Below are positions 1 through 8,187 of a DNA stretch of 51,114 nucleotides, piece after piece. The notes beneath the pieces were generated by a model. That model ran no database searches. It saw nothing but the letters and a program-made list of their open reading frames with translations, and was not told the DNA's origin. Numbering within the stretch: the first letter of the stretch is position 1; each line of letters begins with the position of its first letter. The stretch is from NCBI GenBank assembly GCA_014804785.1, contig JAAUZD010000026.1:1-51114 (forward strand). Direction: 5' to 3'. Source of the stretch: Lachnospiraceae bacterium (GTDB lineage Bacteria > Bacillota > Clostridia > Lachnospirales > Lachnospiraceae). A program made the translations under genes and the position numbers.

Positions 1-621
<621 letters not shown>

Positions 622-813
622 AATTTCAAGTCCTCCCGGTCCAAGGTATGCCTTCTGGCTTTTCCTTTAACCGTTATTACTGTTCTTGGTTCGAGCCGGT
701 CTTCCGACCTGCTCCGTTCGTTTCTGAATTTTCTTTTATAGAATTTTCAGGGTTGCATTGCTGTTCATTTGTCAAGGTTCTGTGTTTTCATCTTGTTCAG
801 ACGCAACTCTGAT

Positions 814-842
814 ATAATACCATGAGTTTTTGTCTATGTCAA
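814..842 (-). promoter_or_regulatory. rRNA operon promoter P2 (sigma-A)
   Basis: On the minus strand TTGACA (842-837) is followed by a 17-nt spacer and TATTAT (819-814). Transcription would start near 807, giving a leader of about 185 nt before the mature 16S end. That leader contains a boxA-like stretch, CCTTGACAAATGAACAG, at about 777-761. It is the proximal of two tandem rRNA promoters. Confidence 0.85.
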
Positions 843-894
843 GAGATTTTTTAATTTTTTCTTTCACCACTTGTTTTCCAAACGGTGGACTTAC

Positions 895-924
895 ATTATA
901 GCATTTCTTACAAAAACTTGTCAA
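895..924 (-). promoter_or_regulatory. rRNA operon promoter P1 (sigma-A)
   Basis: TTGACA (924-919), an 18-nt spacer and a perfect TATAAT (900-895) lie on the minus strand about 82 bp upstream of P2. Tandem rRNA promoters are usual in Firmicutes. The AT-rich block at 925-1070 upstream of P1 shows no gene and could act as an UP-element-like region. The whole 622-1123 interval therefore holds rRNA leader, P2, P1 and the tRNA-Ser terminator only. Confidence 0.85.
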
Positions 925-1071
925 TAAATTAATTTCAGTTTATTTTCCCAAAAATCACGGCATGTATTTGTAGATTATGCTACAAATTTTAGCATTCAGC
1001 CAAATCCCAGCACACTTTATAAGTGCCTGCTTGCATCAAACGATCATGCATTCACAAAATCATATTGGAAC

Positions 1072-1102
1072 AAAAATTTAGAAGTATCATTTAAGATACT
1101 TC
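1072..1102 (-). terminator. intrinsic terminator of tRNA-Ser
   Basis: On the minus strand, stem GAAGTATC / GATACTTC (8 bp, 6-nt loop, positions 1102-1081) is followed by TAAATTTTTG. It lies 22 nt beyond the tRNA 3' end and separates the tRNA-Ser unit from the rRNA promoters. Confidence 0.75.
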
Positions 1103-1123
1103 CAACTCTATTGGCAGCTAAAA

Positions 1124-1211
1124 CGGAGAAAGAGGGATTTGAACCCTCGCGCCGCGTGAACGACCTACACCCTTAGCAGGGGCGCCTCTTCAGCCTCTTG
1201 AGTATTTCTCC
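1124..1211 (-). tRNA. tRNA-Ser(GCT)
   Basis: An 88-nt class II tRNA on the minus strand. The 5' GGAGAAA pairs with 3' TTTCTCC, with discriminator G at 1124. The anticodon loop CTGCTAA gives anticodon GCT (serine AGC/AGU codons). A long variable arm and the GGTTCAAATCC T-loop are present. CCA is not encoded. It has its own promoter (1268-1296) and terminator (1072-1102). Confidence 0.96.
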
Positions 1212-1267
1212 ATAATCTGAATTGCACCGCTACCAATATTTTATTATGCTTTTGTGACGCAAAAGTT

Positions 1268-1296
1268 ATTATACATAAGCAGATTTTGTTTGTCAA
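1268..1296 (-). promoter_or_regulatory. tRNA-Ser promoter (consensus sigma-A)
   Basis: A perfect TTGACA (1296-1291), 17-nt spacer and perfect TATAAT (1273-1268) on the minus strand, about 50 nt upstream of the tRNA-Ser 5' end. This is the best consensus promoter in the window, fitting a strongly expressed stable RNA. Confidence 0.9.
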
Positions 1297-1341
1297 TGCT
1301 TTTTACTCTAAAAAACTAAATTGTTGTACCCAGGCTACTGC

Positions 1342-2055
1342 TCACACATGATTTAAATATATGCTAACTGTATTCTCTATTCTTCTCTTAACTTCCTGCG
1401 CAATCTCCAGCGTTTTCATATCTTTATATTCTTCATAATATATAGGTGGCATATAAATAAGTTTAACCGTAACCGGACGAATTGATTTTTCATCAAAGGG
1501 CTTAAATGAATCAATTAGCGCGCAGGGGACAATAGGACATTTTGCTTTGACAGCGCTTTTAAAACTGCCGCCTTTGAATTCCAGAAGTCGATTCCCCATT
1601 TTACTTCTCGTACCCTCTGCAAAAATAAGAAAATTCTTTCCCGTCTTCACCTCTTCTGCCATGGAAATAATTACTTTCATGGACTGTTTAATATCTTCTC
1701 TATCCATAGCATAAGCACCCAACGCTTTGATAACCTGTTTTAACAGTATGATATTGCTAGCCTCTTTTTTTGCGACAAAAGAAAATGGTCTGGGGCAAGA
1801 ATCCAGAAACACAAGTACATCAAACAAACCTTGATGATTGGGGTAAAATATAAATCCATCTTCTTTTGGAATATTTTCTATTCCATATGTCTCAATTGTT
1901 ACTCTCCCCGCATGGTTGGCCTTCTTAGTTACTTTTTTTATAAAATGGAAAGACTCTTCAAATGAAACTTTACTGCTTATTCCGCACCACCAGATTCTGA
2001 TAAAATAATATGGGGCTATCCAAAAAAGTCTGATTACCATCAATGCAATTCTCAT
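1342..2055 (-). CDS. 1-acyl-sn-glycerol-3-phosphate acyltransferase family protein (PlsC-like)
   Basis: This 237-residue protein belongs to the PlsC/LPLAT family, which transfers an acyl group to lysophosphatidic acid at the inner membrane face in phospholipid synthesis. The acyltransferase motif NHQGLFD (NHxxxxD) and the second motif EGTRS are present in the expected order, about 80 residues apart. An N-terminal hydrophobic stretch (RIALMVIRLFWIAPYYFI) fits membrane association. The start at 2055 is chosen because TGAGGA lies 7-9 nt upstream. An in-frame TTG at 2112 would add 19 residues but has no ribosome-binding site. It is the last gene after the fumarase pair. The exact acyl acceptor is not shown by sequence. 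Confidence 0.85.
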   Translation of the reverse strand: MRIALMVIRLFWIAPYYFIRIWWCGISSKVSFEESFHFIKKVTKKANHAGRVTIETYGIENIPKEDGFIFYPNHQGLFDVLVFLDSCPRPFSFVAKKEASNIILLKQVIKALGAYAMDREDIKQSMKVIISMAEEVKTGKNFLIFAEGTRSKMGNRLLEFKGGSFKSAVKAKCPIVPCALIDSFKPFDEKSIRPVTVKLIYMPPIYYEEYKDMKTLEIAQEVKRRIENTVSIYLNHV

Positions 2056-2126
2056 GTCTATATCCTCAGCATCTTGCAAGTTATGCTTGCAATACTGCGT
2101 TAATATGCTCAATTATAATCATATAA

Positions 2127-2678
2127 TCAATCTTCTTTATATTTTTCAATTGCTGTTTCATATAGATTATTTCCCTCAGAATCAATCACAACGATAACCG
2201 GAAAATCTTTTACCTGAAGCTTGCGTATTGCTTCTGTTCCTAAATCATCATATGCAATTACCTCAGAACTTATAATAGATTTTGAAAGCAATGCACCGGC
2301 ACCGCCTACCGCGGCAAAGTACACTGCACCATTGCGGATAATCGCCTGCCTTACTGAATCGCTTCTCTTTCCTTTTCCAATCATCCCTTTTAATCCCAAG
2401 TCCAAAAGAGAAGGTGCATATTTATCCATCCTGCTGGCAGTTGTGGGGCCTGCTGATCCAATGGGACGTCCTTCTCTTGCCGGGGACGGACCCATATAAT
2501 AAATGACATTATGATTTATATCAATAGGAAGGGCTTCGCCCCGCTCTAAAGCTTCATACATTCTTTTATGTGCAGCATCCCTGGCTGTATAGATTGTTCC
2601 CGTTATGTATACATAATCGCCGCTGTGCAATTCTTTTGCTGTTTTATCATCATAAGGTGCAGTAATATATCTATCCAT
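2127..2678 (-). CDS. class I fumarate hydratase, beta (C-terminal) subunit
   Basis: This 183-residue protein matches the C-terminal subunit of two-subunit class I fumarases and tartrate dehydratases, which with the alpha subunit interconverts fumarate and malate. Recognisable blocks include the N-terminal SGDYVYITGTIYTARDAAHKR, MGPSPAREGRPIGSAGPTT, which lines the active site, and AVGGAGALLSKSI. Length is normal for the separate subunit. The start ATG at 2678 has GAGGG 7 nt upstream. It follows the alpha subunit gene after 23 nt, so the two are co-transcribed. L(+)-tartrate dehydratase is the alternative, but the fumarase call is more usual in clostridia. Confidence 0.9.
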   Translation of the reverse strand: MDRYITAPYDDKTAKELHSGDYVYITGTIYTARDAAHKRMYEALERGEALPIDINHNVIYYMGPSPAREGRPIGSAGPTTASRMDKYAPSLLDLGLKGMIGKGKRSDSVRQAIIRNGAVYFAAVGGAGALLSKSIISSEVIAYDDLGTEAIRKLQVKDFPVIVVIDSEGNNLYETAIEKYKED

Positions 2679-2701
2679 AATTATACCCTCTTATTTTTCT
2701 T

Positions 2702-3544
2702 CTAAAGTATTCTGACACAGTGTCTGTTCACATGACAGCAGATATTAACTGCAACTGGAAGTCCGGCAATATGTGTGGGATAAGTATTGATATTGACAGC
2801 AAGCGCTGTTGTGCTTCCCCCTAATCCTCCCGGACCGATTCCTGTTTTATTGATCTTATCCAATAATTCCTTTTCCATTTCGCACACATATGAAATAGAA
2901 GAGCGCTGGTTTATTGGTCTGGTCAACGCCTTTTTTGCAAGAAACGCACACTTTTCGAATGTCCCGCCAATACCGACTCCCACCACCATAGGAGGGCATG
3001 CATTAGGTCCTGCCTCCTTTACCGCTGTAAGGATTGCATCTTTTACGCCTTCAATACCATCTGCCGGCTTCAGCATAAAAACACGGCTCATATTTTCGCT
3101 GCCGAATCCCTTTGGCGCCACAGTGATTTTAATCTGATCACCCTCAACAATATCATAATGGATAACTGCCGGTGTATTGTCCTTTGTATTTTCCCTGAGA
3201 ATGGGATCACCTACCACTGACTTGCGGAGGAATCCCTCTTTATACCCCTGCTTTACCCCTTCATTTATCGCATCTGTAAGCAAACCGCCTTCTATATGCA
3301 CATCCTGCCCGACTTCCATAAAGATTACTGCCATTCCTGTATCCTGACAAATAGGAATCATATCTTCCGAAGCAATCTTGAGATTATCCTCAAGCTGACA
3401 TAAAATCTGCTTTCCGAGAAGCGCCTTCTCTGCCTTCGCCGATTCTCTTAATGCGTCCTTCATATCATCTGTCAGATAATGATTCGCCTCAATGCACATT
3501 TCCTTTACATTTTTTATGATTTCTTCTACCTTAATTGATTTCAT
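2702..3544 (-). CDS. class I fumarate hydratase, alpha (N-terminal, Fe-S) subunit
   Basis: This 280-residue subunit carries the [4Fe-4S] cluster of oxygen-sensitive class I fumarase. Candidate cluster cysteines are C66 in PICQDTGMAV, C183 in NACPPMVVGVGIGG and C269/C270 in the C-terminal NICCHVNRH block. Their spacing resembles that of class I fumarases. GGLGGSTTALAV and YPTHIAGLPVAVN are also typical. The start is set at 3544 (ATG AAA TCA); a longer frame reaches 3622 but runs into the HIT gene and lacks an RBS. The stop of the upstream HIT gene lies 19 nt before it. An Fe-S fumarase fits a strict anaerobe. Confidence 0.9.
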   Translation of the reverse strand: MKSIKVEEIIKNVKEMCIEANHYLTDDMKDALRESAKAEKALLGKQILCQLEDNLKIASEDMIPICQDTGMAVIFMEVGQDVHIEGGLLTDAINEGVKQGYKEGFLRKSVVGDPILRENTKDNTPAVIHYDIVEGDQIKITVAPKGFGSENMSRVFMLKPADGIEGVKDAILTAVKEAGPNACPPMVVGVGIGGTFEKCAFLAKKALTRPINQRSSISYVCEMEKELLDKINKTGIGPGGLGGSTTALAVNINTYPTHIAGLPVAVNICCHVNRHCVRIL

Positions 3545-3563
3545 CCTAAGCAATCCCCATTTT

Positions 3564-3974
3564 CTACTCGGTAATCGTCTTCTTAATTTGTGCCAGCTCT
3601 TCCTGATCAGGCTCTCCTGCAATATATTTTAGAATTTCTCCGTCATTTTTATATCTCGGAATCAAATGCATGTGAAAATGAAAGACGGTCTGACCTGCAA
3701 CTTCTCCATTATTTTGGACAAGATTAAATCCATCACATTTTAGTTTATCCGTCATAGTCGTCATCATTTTTTTCGCCAGCCTCATAGCATCTGCTGCCAT
3801 ATTCTCCGGCAGCTCATAAAGATTTGCATAATGATGCTTAGGGAGAATAAGTGCGTGCCCTTTTGTAGCTGGTCCTACATCAAGAATCACTTTGAACTGT
3901 TCATCTTCGTGAAGGGTATGTGATGGTATTTCTCCTGCAATAATTTTACAAAAAACACAATTGTCCTGTCTCAT
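3564..3974 (-). CDS. HIT family nucleotide-binding protein
   Basis: This 136-residue protein has the histidine-triad motif HFHMHLIP near residue 95, with the catalytic middle histidine. It also has an N-terminal CVFCKIIAGEIP block whose two cysteines often bind zinc together with later histidines. HIT proteins of this type hydrolyse AMP from nucleoside phosphoramidates or AMP-lysine. The start at 3974 is preceded by AAAGGAG with good spacing; a TTG at 3989 would place that RBS inside the gene. It lies 19 nt after the flavodoxin-SCP2 gene and 19 nt before the fumarase alpha gene. Its cellular substrate cannot be read from sequence. Confidence 0.92.
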   Translation of the reverse strand: MRQDNCVFCKIIAGEIPSHTLHEDEQFKVILDVGPATKGHALILPKHHYANLYELPENMAADAMRLAKKMMTTMTDKLKCDGFNLVQNNGEVAGQTVFHFHMHLIPRYKNDGEILKYIAGEPDQEELAQIKKTITE

Positions 3975-3993
3975 ATTTTCTCCTTTCAAACGT

Positions 3994-5001
3994 TTAAAAT
4001 GGTCTTTCCATAAAATTAAATATCTGATCCAGCGTTCGAAGAATCTTAAAGTCTCCCTTCATCTTCATTGCACCGCCCATAAACGCTCTCTGAAATGTCA
4101 TTCTGGCATAAATGATATCGTTCATAGTGTCTCTGCTGATTTGCATGTCCACATCAGGATTTTCTATACTGCCATAATAATAATTATTCTCCGCTCCGTC
4201 AATTTCTATAATAAGAGGTTTCTTTTTTCCTTCTATCTGAATTTTATAAACAGCTCTGAATCCTGCCTGCGGAACAAAATGTTCTTTAAATTCATCAATG
4301 AATTCTTCTTTGCTTTCTTCCTGCTCTCCGCTTCCCATCAAATCCCTGAACATACTGGTAAGTTCCTGAATGTCTTTTTTCTGTCTTTTTACATACACAT
4401 CATCAGAAACATACTGGGACAATTGTTCTGACTCCTGCGGTGTCAGATTAATATTTTTATCAATCGAGACCATCTGCTTTACAGCTTGATTACTTGCAGG
4501 AAAGCACGCCATCTTCTGATTGATTGTGCGGTACATATTCTCTGCCTTTTTTTCAATGATTTTAATGTAATTCTCATTATCATCAAAAATGGATGTGTCC
4601 GCAATGTAACCGCAGATTCCGCTGCAGGGAAGCCCTCCTAAAATTTCCCAAGCTCCGGAAAGAGTCAGCTTTCCTTCCCTTTCCCCATAGGTAGTAGACA
4701 TGACAACAGGGCACATGTAGGTTTTTGAAATTTTTTCTTTATCGCCATAAAGCCAGCAGGCATCCAAGAACTGGTGCATATAGCCACCTATCCCGTACCA
4801 TTCCACTGTAGATGCAAGAATGATTCCGTCTGCTGTTTTGATGGTCTGCGGCAATGTAGGTATGTTGTTTTTGAGTTCAAACAGATTAAACCTCTCAACA
4901 GTAACATGGAGTTCTTCTAAAACTCCCTGCATTTTATTGATTACATACAATGTAGGGTCATCCATTAACCCTCTGCCTCCATAATAGATATTAATCTTCA
5001 T
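3994..5001 (-). CDS. flavodoxin-fold NAD(P)H-dependent oxidoreductase fused to SCP2 sterol-binding-like domain
   Basis: The N-terminal 150 residues form a flavodoxin-like FMN-binding domain: KINIYYGGRGLMDDPT, ADGIILASTVEWYGIGGYMHQFLDA and VMSTTYGEREG are in the positions where FMN loops lie. The last 100 residues (YKIQIEGKKKPLIIEIDG to AFMGGAMKMKGDFKIL) resemble an SCP2 lipid-binding domain. Such fusions occur in clostridia, and their substrate is unknown. The start ATG at 5001 has AAAGGCAGGGG upstream; the in-frame start 18 nt earlier overlaps that RBS. It heads the operon with HIT, fumarase and PlsC genes. A promoter with a palindromic operator lies directly upstream. Confidence 0.8.
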   Translation of the reverse strand: MKINIYYGGRGLMDDPTLYVINKMQGVLEELHVTVERFNLFELKNNIPTLPQTIKTADGIILASTVEWYGIGGYMHQFLDACWLYGDKEKISKTYMCPVVMSTTYGEREGKLTLSGAWEILGGLPCSGICGYIADTSIFDDNENYIKIIEKKAENMYRTINQKMACFPASNQAVKQMVSIDKNINLTPQESEQLSQYVSDDVYVKRQKKDIQELTSMFRDLMGSGEQEESKEEFIDEFKEHFVPQAGFRAVYKIQIEGKKKPLIIEIDGAENNYYYGSIENPDVDMQISRDTMNDIIYARMTFQRAFMGGAMKMKGDFKILRTLDQIFNFMERPF

Positions 5002-5023
5002 ATTGCCCCTGCCTTTCACTAAA

Positions 5024-5063
5024 ATACTACATCTAGTATAAAGCGGTTTTTTCTATCTGTAAA
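5024..5063 (-). promoter_or_regulatory. promoter with YodB/HxlR-like palindromic operator over the -10 box
   Basis: On the minus strand TTTACA (5063-5058), a 17-nt spacer and TATACT (5040-5035) form a sigma-A promoter 34 nt before the flavodoxin-SCP2 start. A perfect inverted repeat ATACTA-CATC-TAGTAT (5024-5039) overlaps the -10 box. Its core TACTA-N4-TAGTA equals the known arrangement of the YodB/CatR quinone-responsive operator (TACTATTTGTAGTA). No HxlR/DUF24-type regulator gene is in the window. Confidence 0.65.
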
Positions 5064-6333
5064 TAAATTTTAACTTTCCCAGACGGATTTCATCGCCGGG
5101 CTCGATTATTTCTGATGCATTTGGGGCAAGACGCATCCCGTTTCTGAAAGTTCCGTTGGTCGAATTCAAATCTGTAACATAAATTTTATTCCCCTCCCTG
5201 AAAAATTTGGCGTGCATACGACTTATGCTGTGTTCATCAATTACCATATCAACAGCGCCTGCAAGTTTCCCAACTATGAGCGGAAGACTTCCAAGATCAA
5301 TATGACATTTCACTTTTCTATCAAGACTATATAATTTATTTTCATAATTTTCTGTCCAGGGAATATAAACTGTATTTCCTAAATCCGAATCAGATATTGG
5401 CATATCATTTTCATATGTGGACACATAGCGATTCACTTCTTTTATACTTTCCTGTTCCTCCCCATGCTTTCTTTGAGTGAGCAGCAAATAAAGATACCAT
5501 GCCGCCGAACCTAAAAGCAGGGCAGCAACCATGATCCATCCTACTATAAGATAAATTTCTTCCTGATAAGTAAGTTGATAAGAACACATAATATAAATTA
5601 AAGCGCCGGCTCCTGCTATACCTATTCCCAAAGCACATACTGTCTGCTTTAATGTTCTTTTCATTTCATTTTTCTTTGCTCCATCTGATAACGGTTTCAA
5701 AGGTATCGCCTTTTCTTCCTGCTGGAAACAACTGTCACATTCTGATTTCTGATATTGTGACTCTTCAATATTTTTTTCCTCTTCCCCCACAATATCATCC
5801 TGAAACCACTTTAACACTTCATCCAGTACAAATTGTTCCCGATGTACCAGATCCGCTATTTTATACACGATTTCTACAGCCTTCAGGTCTTCATTGTCCA
5901 CCTTGGAAATAAAAAAATCCATAAGTTGGAGAAAACTGTTTTCTTCTGCATCCGGATAATATAAAAAAGAATATTCCCCTGTTTCAATATTTTGAAAAAC
6001 ATATTCCGGCATCAACAGAAGACAGCTTACATCCAACAGATATTTCTGGAGCGTATCATTTACAATTTTTAGCTGTACAAAAAAGCTGCAAAGCTCCTTC
6101 ATTCCAATGTTTCTTCCATCATAAATACTAAAGAGGCTTTGTCTTGAAGTGATTTCATAATATAATAAGATTTCCCCATTGATATATCTTTCCTGACTGA
6201 CAAGCAGACCCTGTATTTTATTTTCTGTTACCATTTTCCTTTGATAAACATTTTCTGTTGAACCGCTATTATCCTTTATAATAAGATAATTGTGTCTGTA
6301 GTCTTTGTAATACTTTACATCAAGCATTTTCAT
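5053..6333 (-). CDS. DUF6382 and FHA domain protein of the Tad locus
   Basis: This protein of about 426 residues begins with a DUF6382 domain (LDVKYYKDYRHNYLIIK onward, about 200 residues). Two hydrophobic segments follow near the middle (VCALGIGIAGAGALIYIMC and IVGWIMVAALLLGSAAWYLY). It ends with an FHA phosphothreonine-binding domain (IDEHSISRMHAKFF, VTDLNSTNGTFRNG). DUF6382-FHA proteins sit at the end of clostridial Tad pilus operons and probably regulate pilus assembly in response to Ser/Thr phosphorylation; that role is inference. GGAGG precedes two close ATG codons at 6333 and 6327, and the second has better spacing. An open frame reaches 6600 inside the upstream TadE gene, but without an RBS. 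Last gene of the Tad operon. Confidence 0.82.
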   Translation of the reverse strand: MKMLDVKYYKDYRHNYLIIKDNSGSTENVYQRKMVTENKIQGLLVSQERYINGEILLYYEITSRQSLFSIYDGRNIGMKELCSFFVQLKIVNDTLQKYLLDVSCLLLMPEYVFQNIETGEYSFLYYPDAEENSFLQLMDFFISKVDNEDLKAVEIVYKIADLVHREQFVLDEVLKWFQDDIVGEEEKNIEESQYQKSECDSCFQQEEKAIPLKPLSDGAKKNEMKRTLKQTVCALGIGIAGAGALIYIMCSYQLTYQEEIYLIVGWIMVAALLLGSAAWYLYLLLTQRKHGEEQESIKEVNRYVSTYENDMPISDSDLGNTVYIPWTENYENKLYSLDRKVKCHIDLGSLPLIVGKLAGAVDMVIDEHSISRMHAKFFREGNKIYVTDLNSTNGTFRNGMRLAPNASEIIEPGDEIRLGKLKFIYR

Positions 6334-6395
6334 TTTTCCTCCATTCCGAAGCGTCACAAATTTGGGGTTGAACAAATTACTATCAAGCAATTTAT

Positions 6396-6818
6396 TCAAT
6401 CTTTCCTCCACTCCCTGATGATTCTTACTGGATTCCATCTTTGTGTTATCTTTATAATAAAATCTTTGGTTCCCTTTTGCCCGGTCTGTACCAGGATACA
6501 GTCTTCTTTTATGATGCATTTTCCTGCTTCTGTGGGGAAAAAAGGATAAAAAATTTTCCTGTCCTCCATTCTTTCCTCCACGTACTCCTGTGCCTGCCAA
6601 AACCCATCTTCCTCCAGGCCATAAATCACTTCTCCATAATTTTCATTTCCCTCCGTAAATTCCGCTGCACGCATGGCAAGCAGAAAATTATCCTGGGAGA
6701 TTGCACACCGACAATATAAAAATAAAGCACTGAGAATAATAAGCAAATATAGAATCAATACAATCGGCATGATAAAAGATGCCTCCACCGTAAAATATCC
6801 CTTACATTTTTTACACAT
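6396..6818 (-). CDS. TadE-like pseudopilin (second)
   Basis: This 140-residue protein has a class III prepilin-like N-terminus, KCKG-YFTVEASFIMP, with a glycine before the predicted cleavage site and glutamate at +5. A single hydrophobic helix follows (IVLILYLLIILSALFLYC). The remainder is short and extracytoplasmic. TadE/TadF-type minor pseudopilins are processed by the prepilin peptidase and needed for Flp pilus assembly. Its start overlaps the 3' end of the prepilin peptidase gene by 8 bp, which indicates translational coupling. GGAGG lies about 12 nt upstream of the ATG, slightly far. Call by motif and context; sequence beyond the helix is not recognised. Confidence 0.75.
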   Translation of the reverse strand: MCKKCKGYFTVEASFIMPIVLILYLLIILSALFLYCRCAISQDNFLLAMRAAEFTEGNENYGEVIYGLEEDGFWQAQEYVEERMEDRKIFYPFFPTEAGKCIIKEDCILVQTGQKGTKDFIIKITQRWNPVRIIREWRKD

Positions 6819-7230
6819 ATAATAGCGCTACCTCCATTCCTAATAATAAAAAAGGTATGAAAGGAATCGGCTCTGTCTTTTTTCTGAAAATACAAACCAT
6901 TGCCCAGATTCCTGATAACATTACTCCGATACATACCACAGCCAGCGTAAACCATCCTCCTGTCCACAGTCCAAATGCTAATACAGTCATTCCGTCCCCA
7001 TATCCAATATTTTCCTTTGTCAAAAATGCCAATAACAAAAGAACACATCCCGGAAAAATATTCCACCCGGCTTCATTCCACGAAAACTGACCTGTAACTA
7101 TTTGATAAAATATGGCAGACAGCGCAAAAAAGACTACACTAAAAACCGGCACTGCCTTTTCCTTGACATCTCCTGCTGACAATCGGGCAAGAAACAAGAG
7201 ACTGACACAATAAGAAATAATTTCGTTCAT
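6811..7230 (-). CDS. prepilin peptidase, TadV/CpaA type (A24 family)
   Basis: This 139-residue membrane aspartic protease belongs to the minimal TadV/CpaA type without the N-terminal methylase domain of PilD. The two catalytic aspartates are visible in SAGDVKEKAVP near residue 21 and in ENIGYGDGMTV near residue 74 (GxGD motif). Four to five hydrophobic segments fill the rest. It should cleave the three proteins of the locus that carry a G-x4-E prepilin site (Flp and the two TadE-like proteins). The start at 7230 has GGGG 4 nt upstream; the alternative 21 nt earlier overlaps that RBS. Confidence 0.88.
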   Translation of the reverse strand: MNEIISYCVSLLFLARLSAGDVKEKAVPVFSVVFFALSAIFYQIVTGQFSWNEAGWNIFPGCVLLLLAFLTKENIGYGDGMTVLAFGLWTGGWFTLAVVCIGVMLSGIWAMVCIFRKKTEPIPFIPFLLLGMEVALLYV

Positions 7231-7283
7231 TTTTCCCCTATTCCAAAACATTTATATCAGAGTACACGGCAAAATATCAAATT

Positions 7284-8114
7284 CTACCCTGCACATTTAC
7301 TGCAGGCGCCATAACCATCTGCTTCACTTAAGGGAATCATGTATACCATTCTCTTAAGCGAAGAACAATCCGACTGCCCATGATAACGATTACCATCTGC
7401 AGTAATATAAACAACACCGTCTTTTTGAGGTTTACACCTTAAGCAGGCATGATATTTTTCTCCAGAACGATTTCTCAAAGAAAAAACGCTCTCATAATCT
7501 ACCGCCTGCACCTGTACTTTTAAGTAATTACAGTCATATGAAAGATGATATTTACTGCCTGTTTTCGTTATATACACATAGATTTCCTGCTGCCTGTCAC
7601 CTTGCGTCTCCAAACCGGTATATCCCGTGAAGGCATGACCTAAAAAACGGTCTCTAATCACAATATTCCCGATTGGAATCCAGCTGGCAAACGGTTTCAA
7701 TTGATATTCCGCAATAAATTCGACTCTGCCATCTTCATTTACCGTTGACAAATCCTGAATTTGTACCCCACTTTCACCGCCTGCCACGCACAAATATGGA
7801 TGCAGCTGACTGCCCAAATAATCCTTTATCTGGCTTTGAACATCCGGTAAAGGTTCATCTGCATATTTCACCAGATAACCTGCAAATGTATATTGGTTTC
7901 CCGTCTGGTGCATTGCCTCCTGCACATCAGACTGAAAACGTACAGCTTCCAAACTTAAGAGCACTGTTATTATAAAAAACAGGAACAACGGCAATACCAG
8001 ACTCCCTTCTAATGCCATACTACCTTTTGATTTAACGGAAGAAAGAAAAAATGCTCTCTTTTTAAACGCTGCCTTTTTTATTTTATTTGCTTTGAGAGAA
8101 GAGACCTTTACCAT
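7284..8114 (-). CDS. TadE-like pseudopilin with tandem C-terminal YH-C-x-x-C modules
   Basis: This 276-residue protein has a basic N-terminus, a prepilin-like site (SKG-SMALEGSLVLP, glutamate at +5) and one hydrophobic helix (LFLFFIITVLLSLEAV). A domain of about 120 residues follows. Uniquely, the C-terminus carries two similar modules of about 45 residues: VYITKTGSKYHLSYDCNYL...YHACLRCKP and VYITADGNRYHGQSDCSSL...YGACSKCAG. Each has YH, a single Cys and a final CxxC, which suggests metal binding or disulphide formation outside the cell. It lies between DUF5702 and the peptidase gene. The start ATG at 8114 has no strong RBS, so the exact start is uncertain. The fusion is described in the findings. 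Confidence 0.78.
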   Translation of the reverse strand: MVKVSSLKANKIKKAAFKKRAFFLSSVKSKGSMALEGSLVLPLFLFFIITVLLSLEAVRFQSDVQEAMHQTGNQYTFAGYLVKYADEPLPDVQSQIKDYLGSQLHPYLCVAGGESGVQIQDLSTVNEDGRVEFIAEYQLKPFASWIPIGNIVIRDRFLGHAFTGYTGLETQGDRQQEIYVYITKTGSKYHLSYDCNYLKVQVQAVDYESVFSLRNRSGEKYHACLRCKPQKDGVVYITADGNRYHGQSDCSSLKRMVYMIPLSEADGYGACSKCAG

Positions 8115-8187
8115 TGTTTTCAGTTACATTGCTTCGTCTAAAGAGAGCACTTTTCCTTTCTTCCGTTTTTTGTAGAAATGTATTTCC

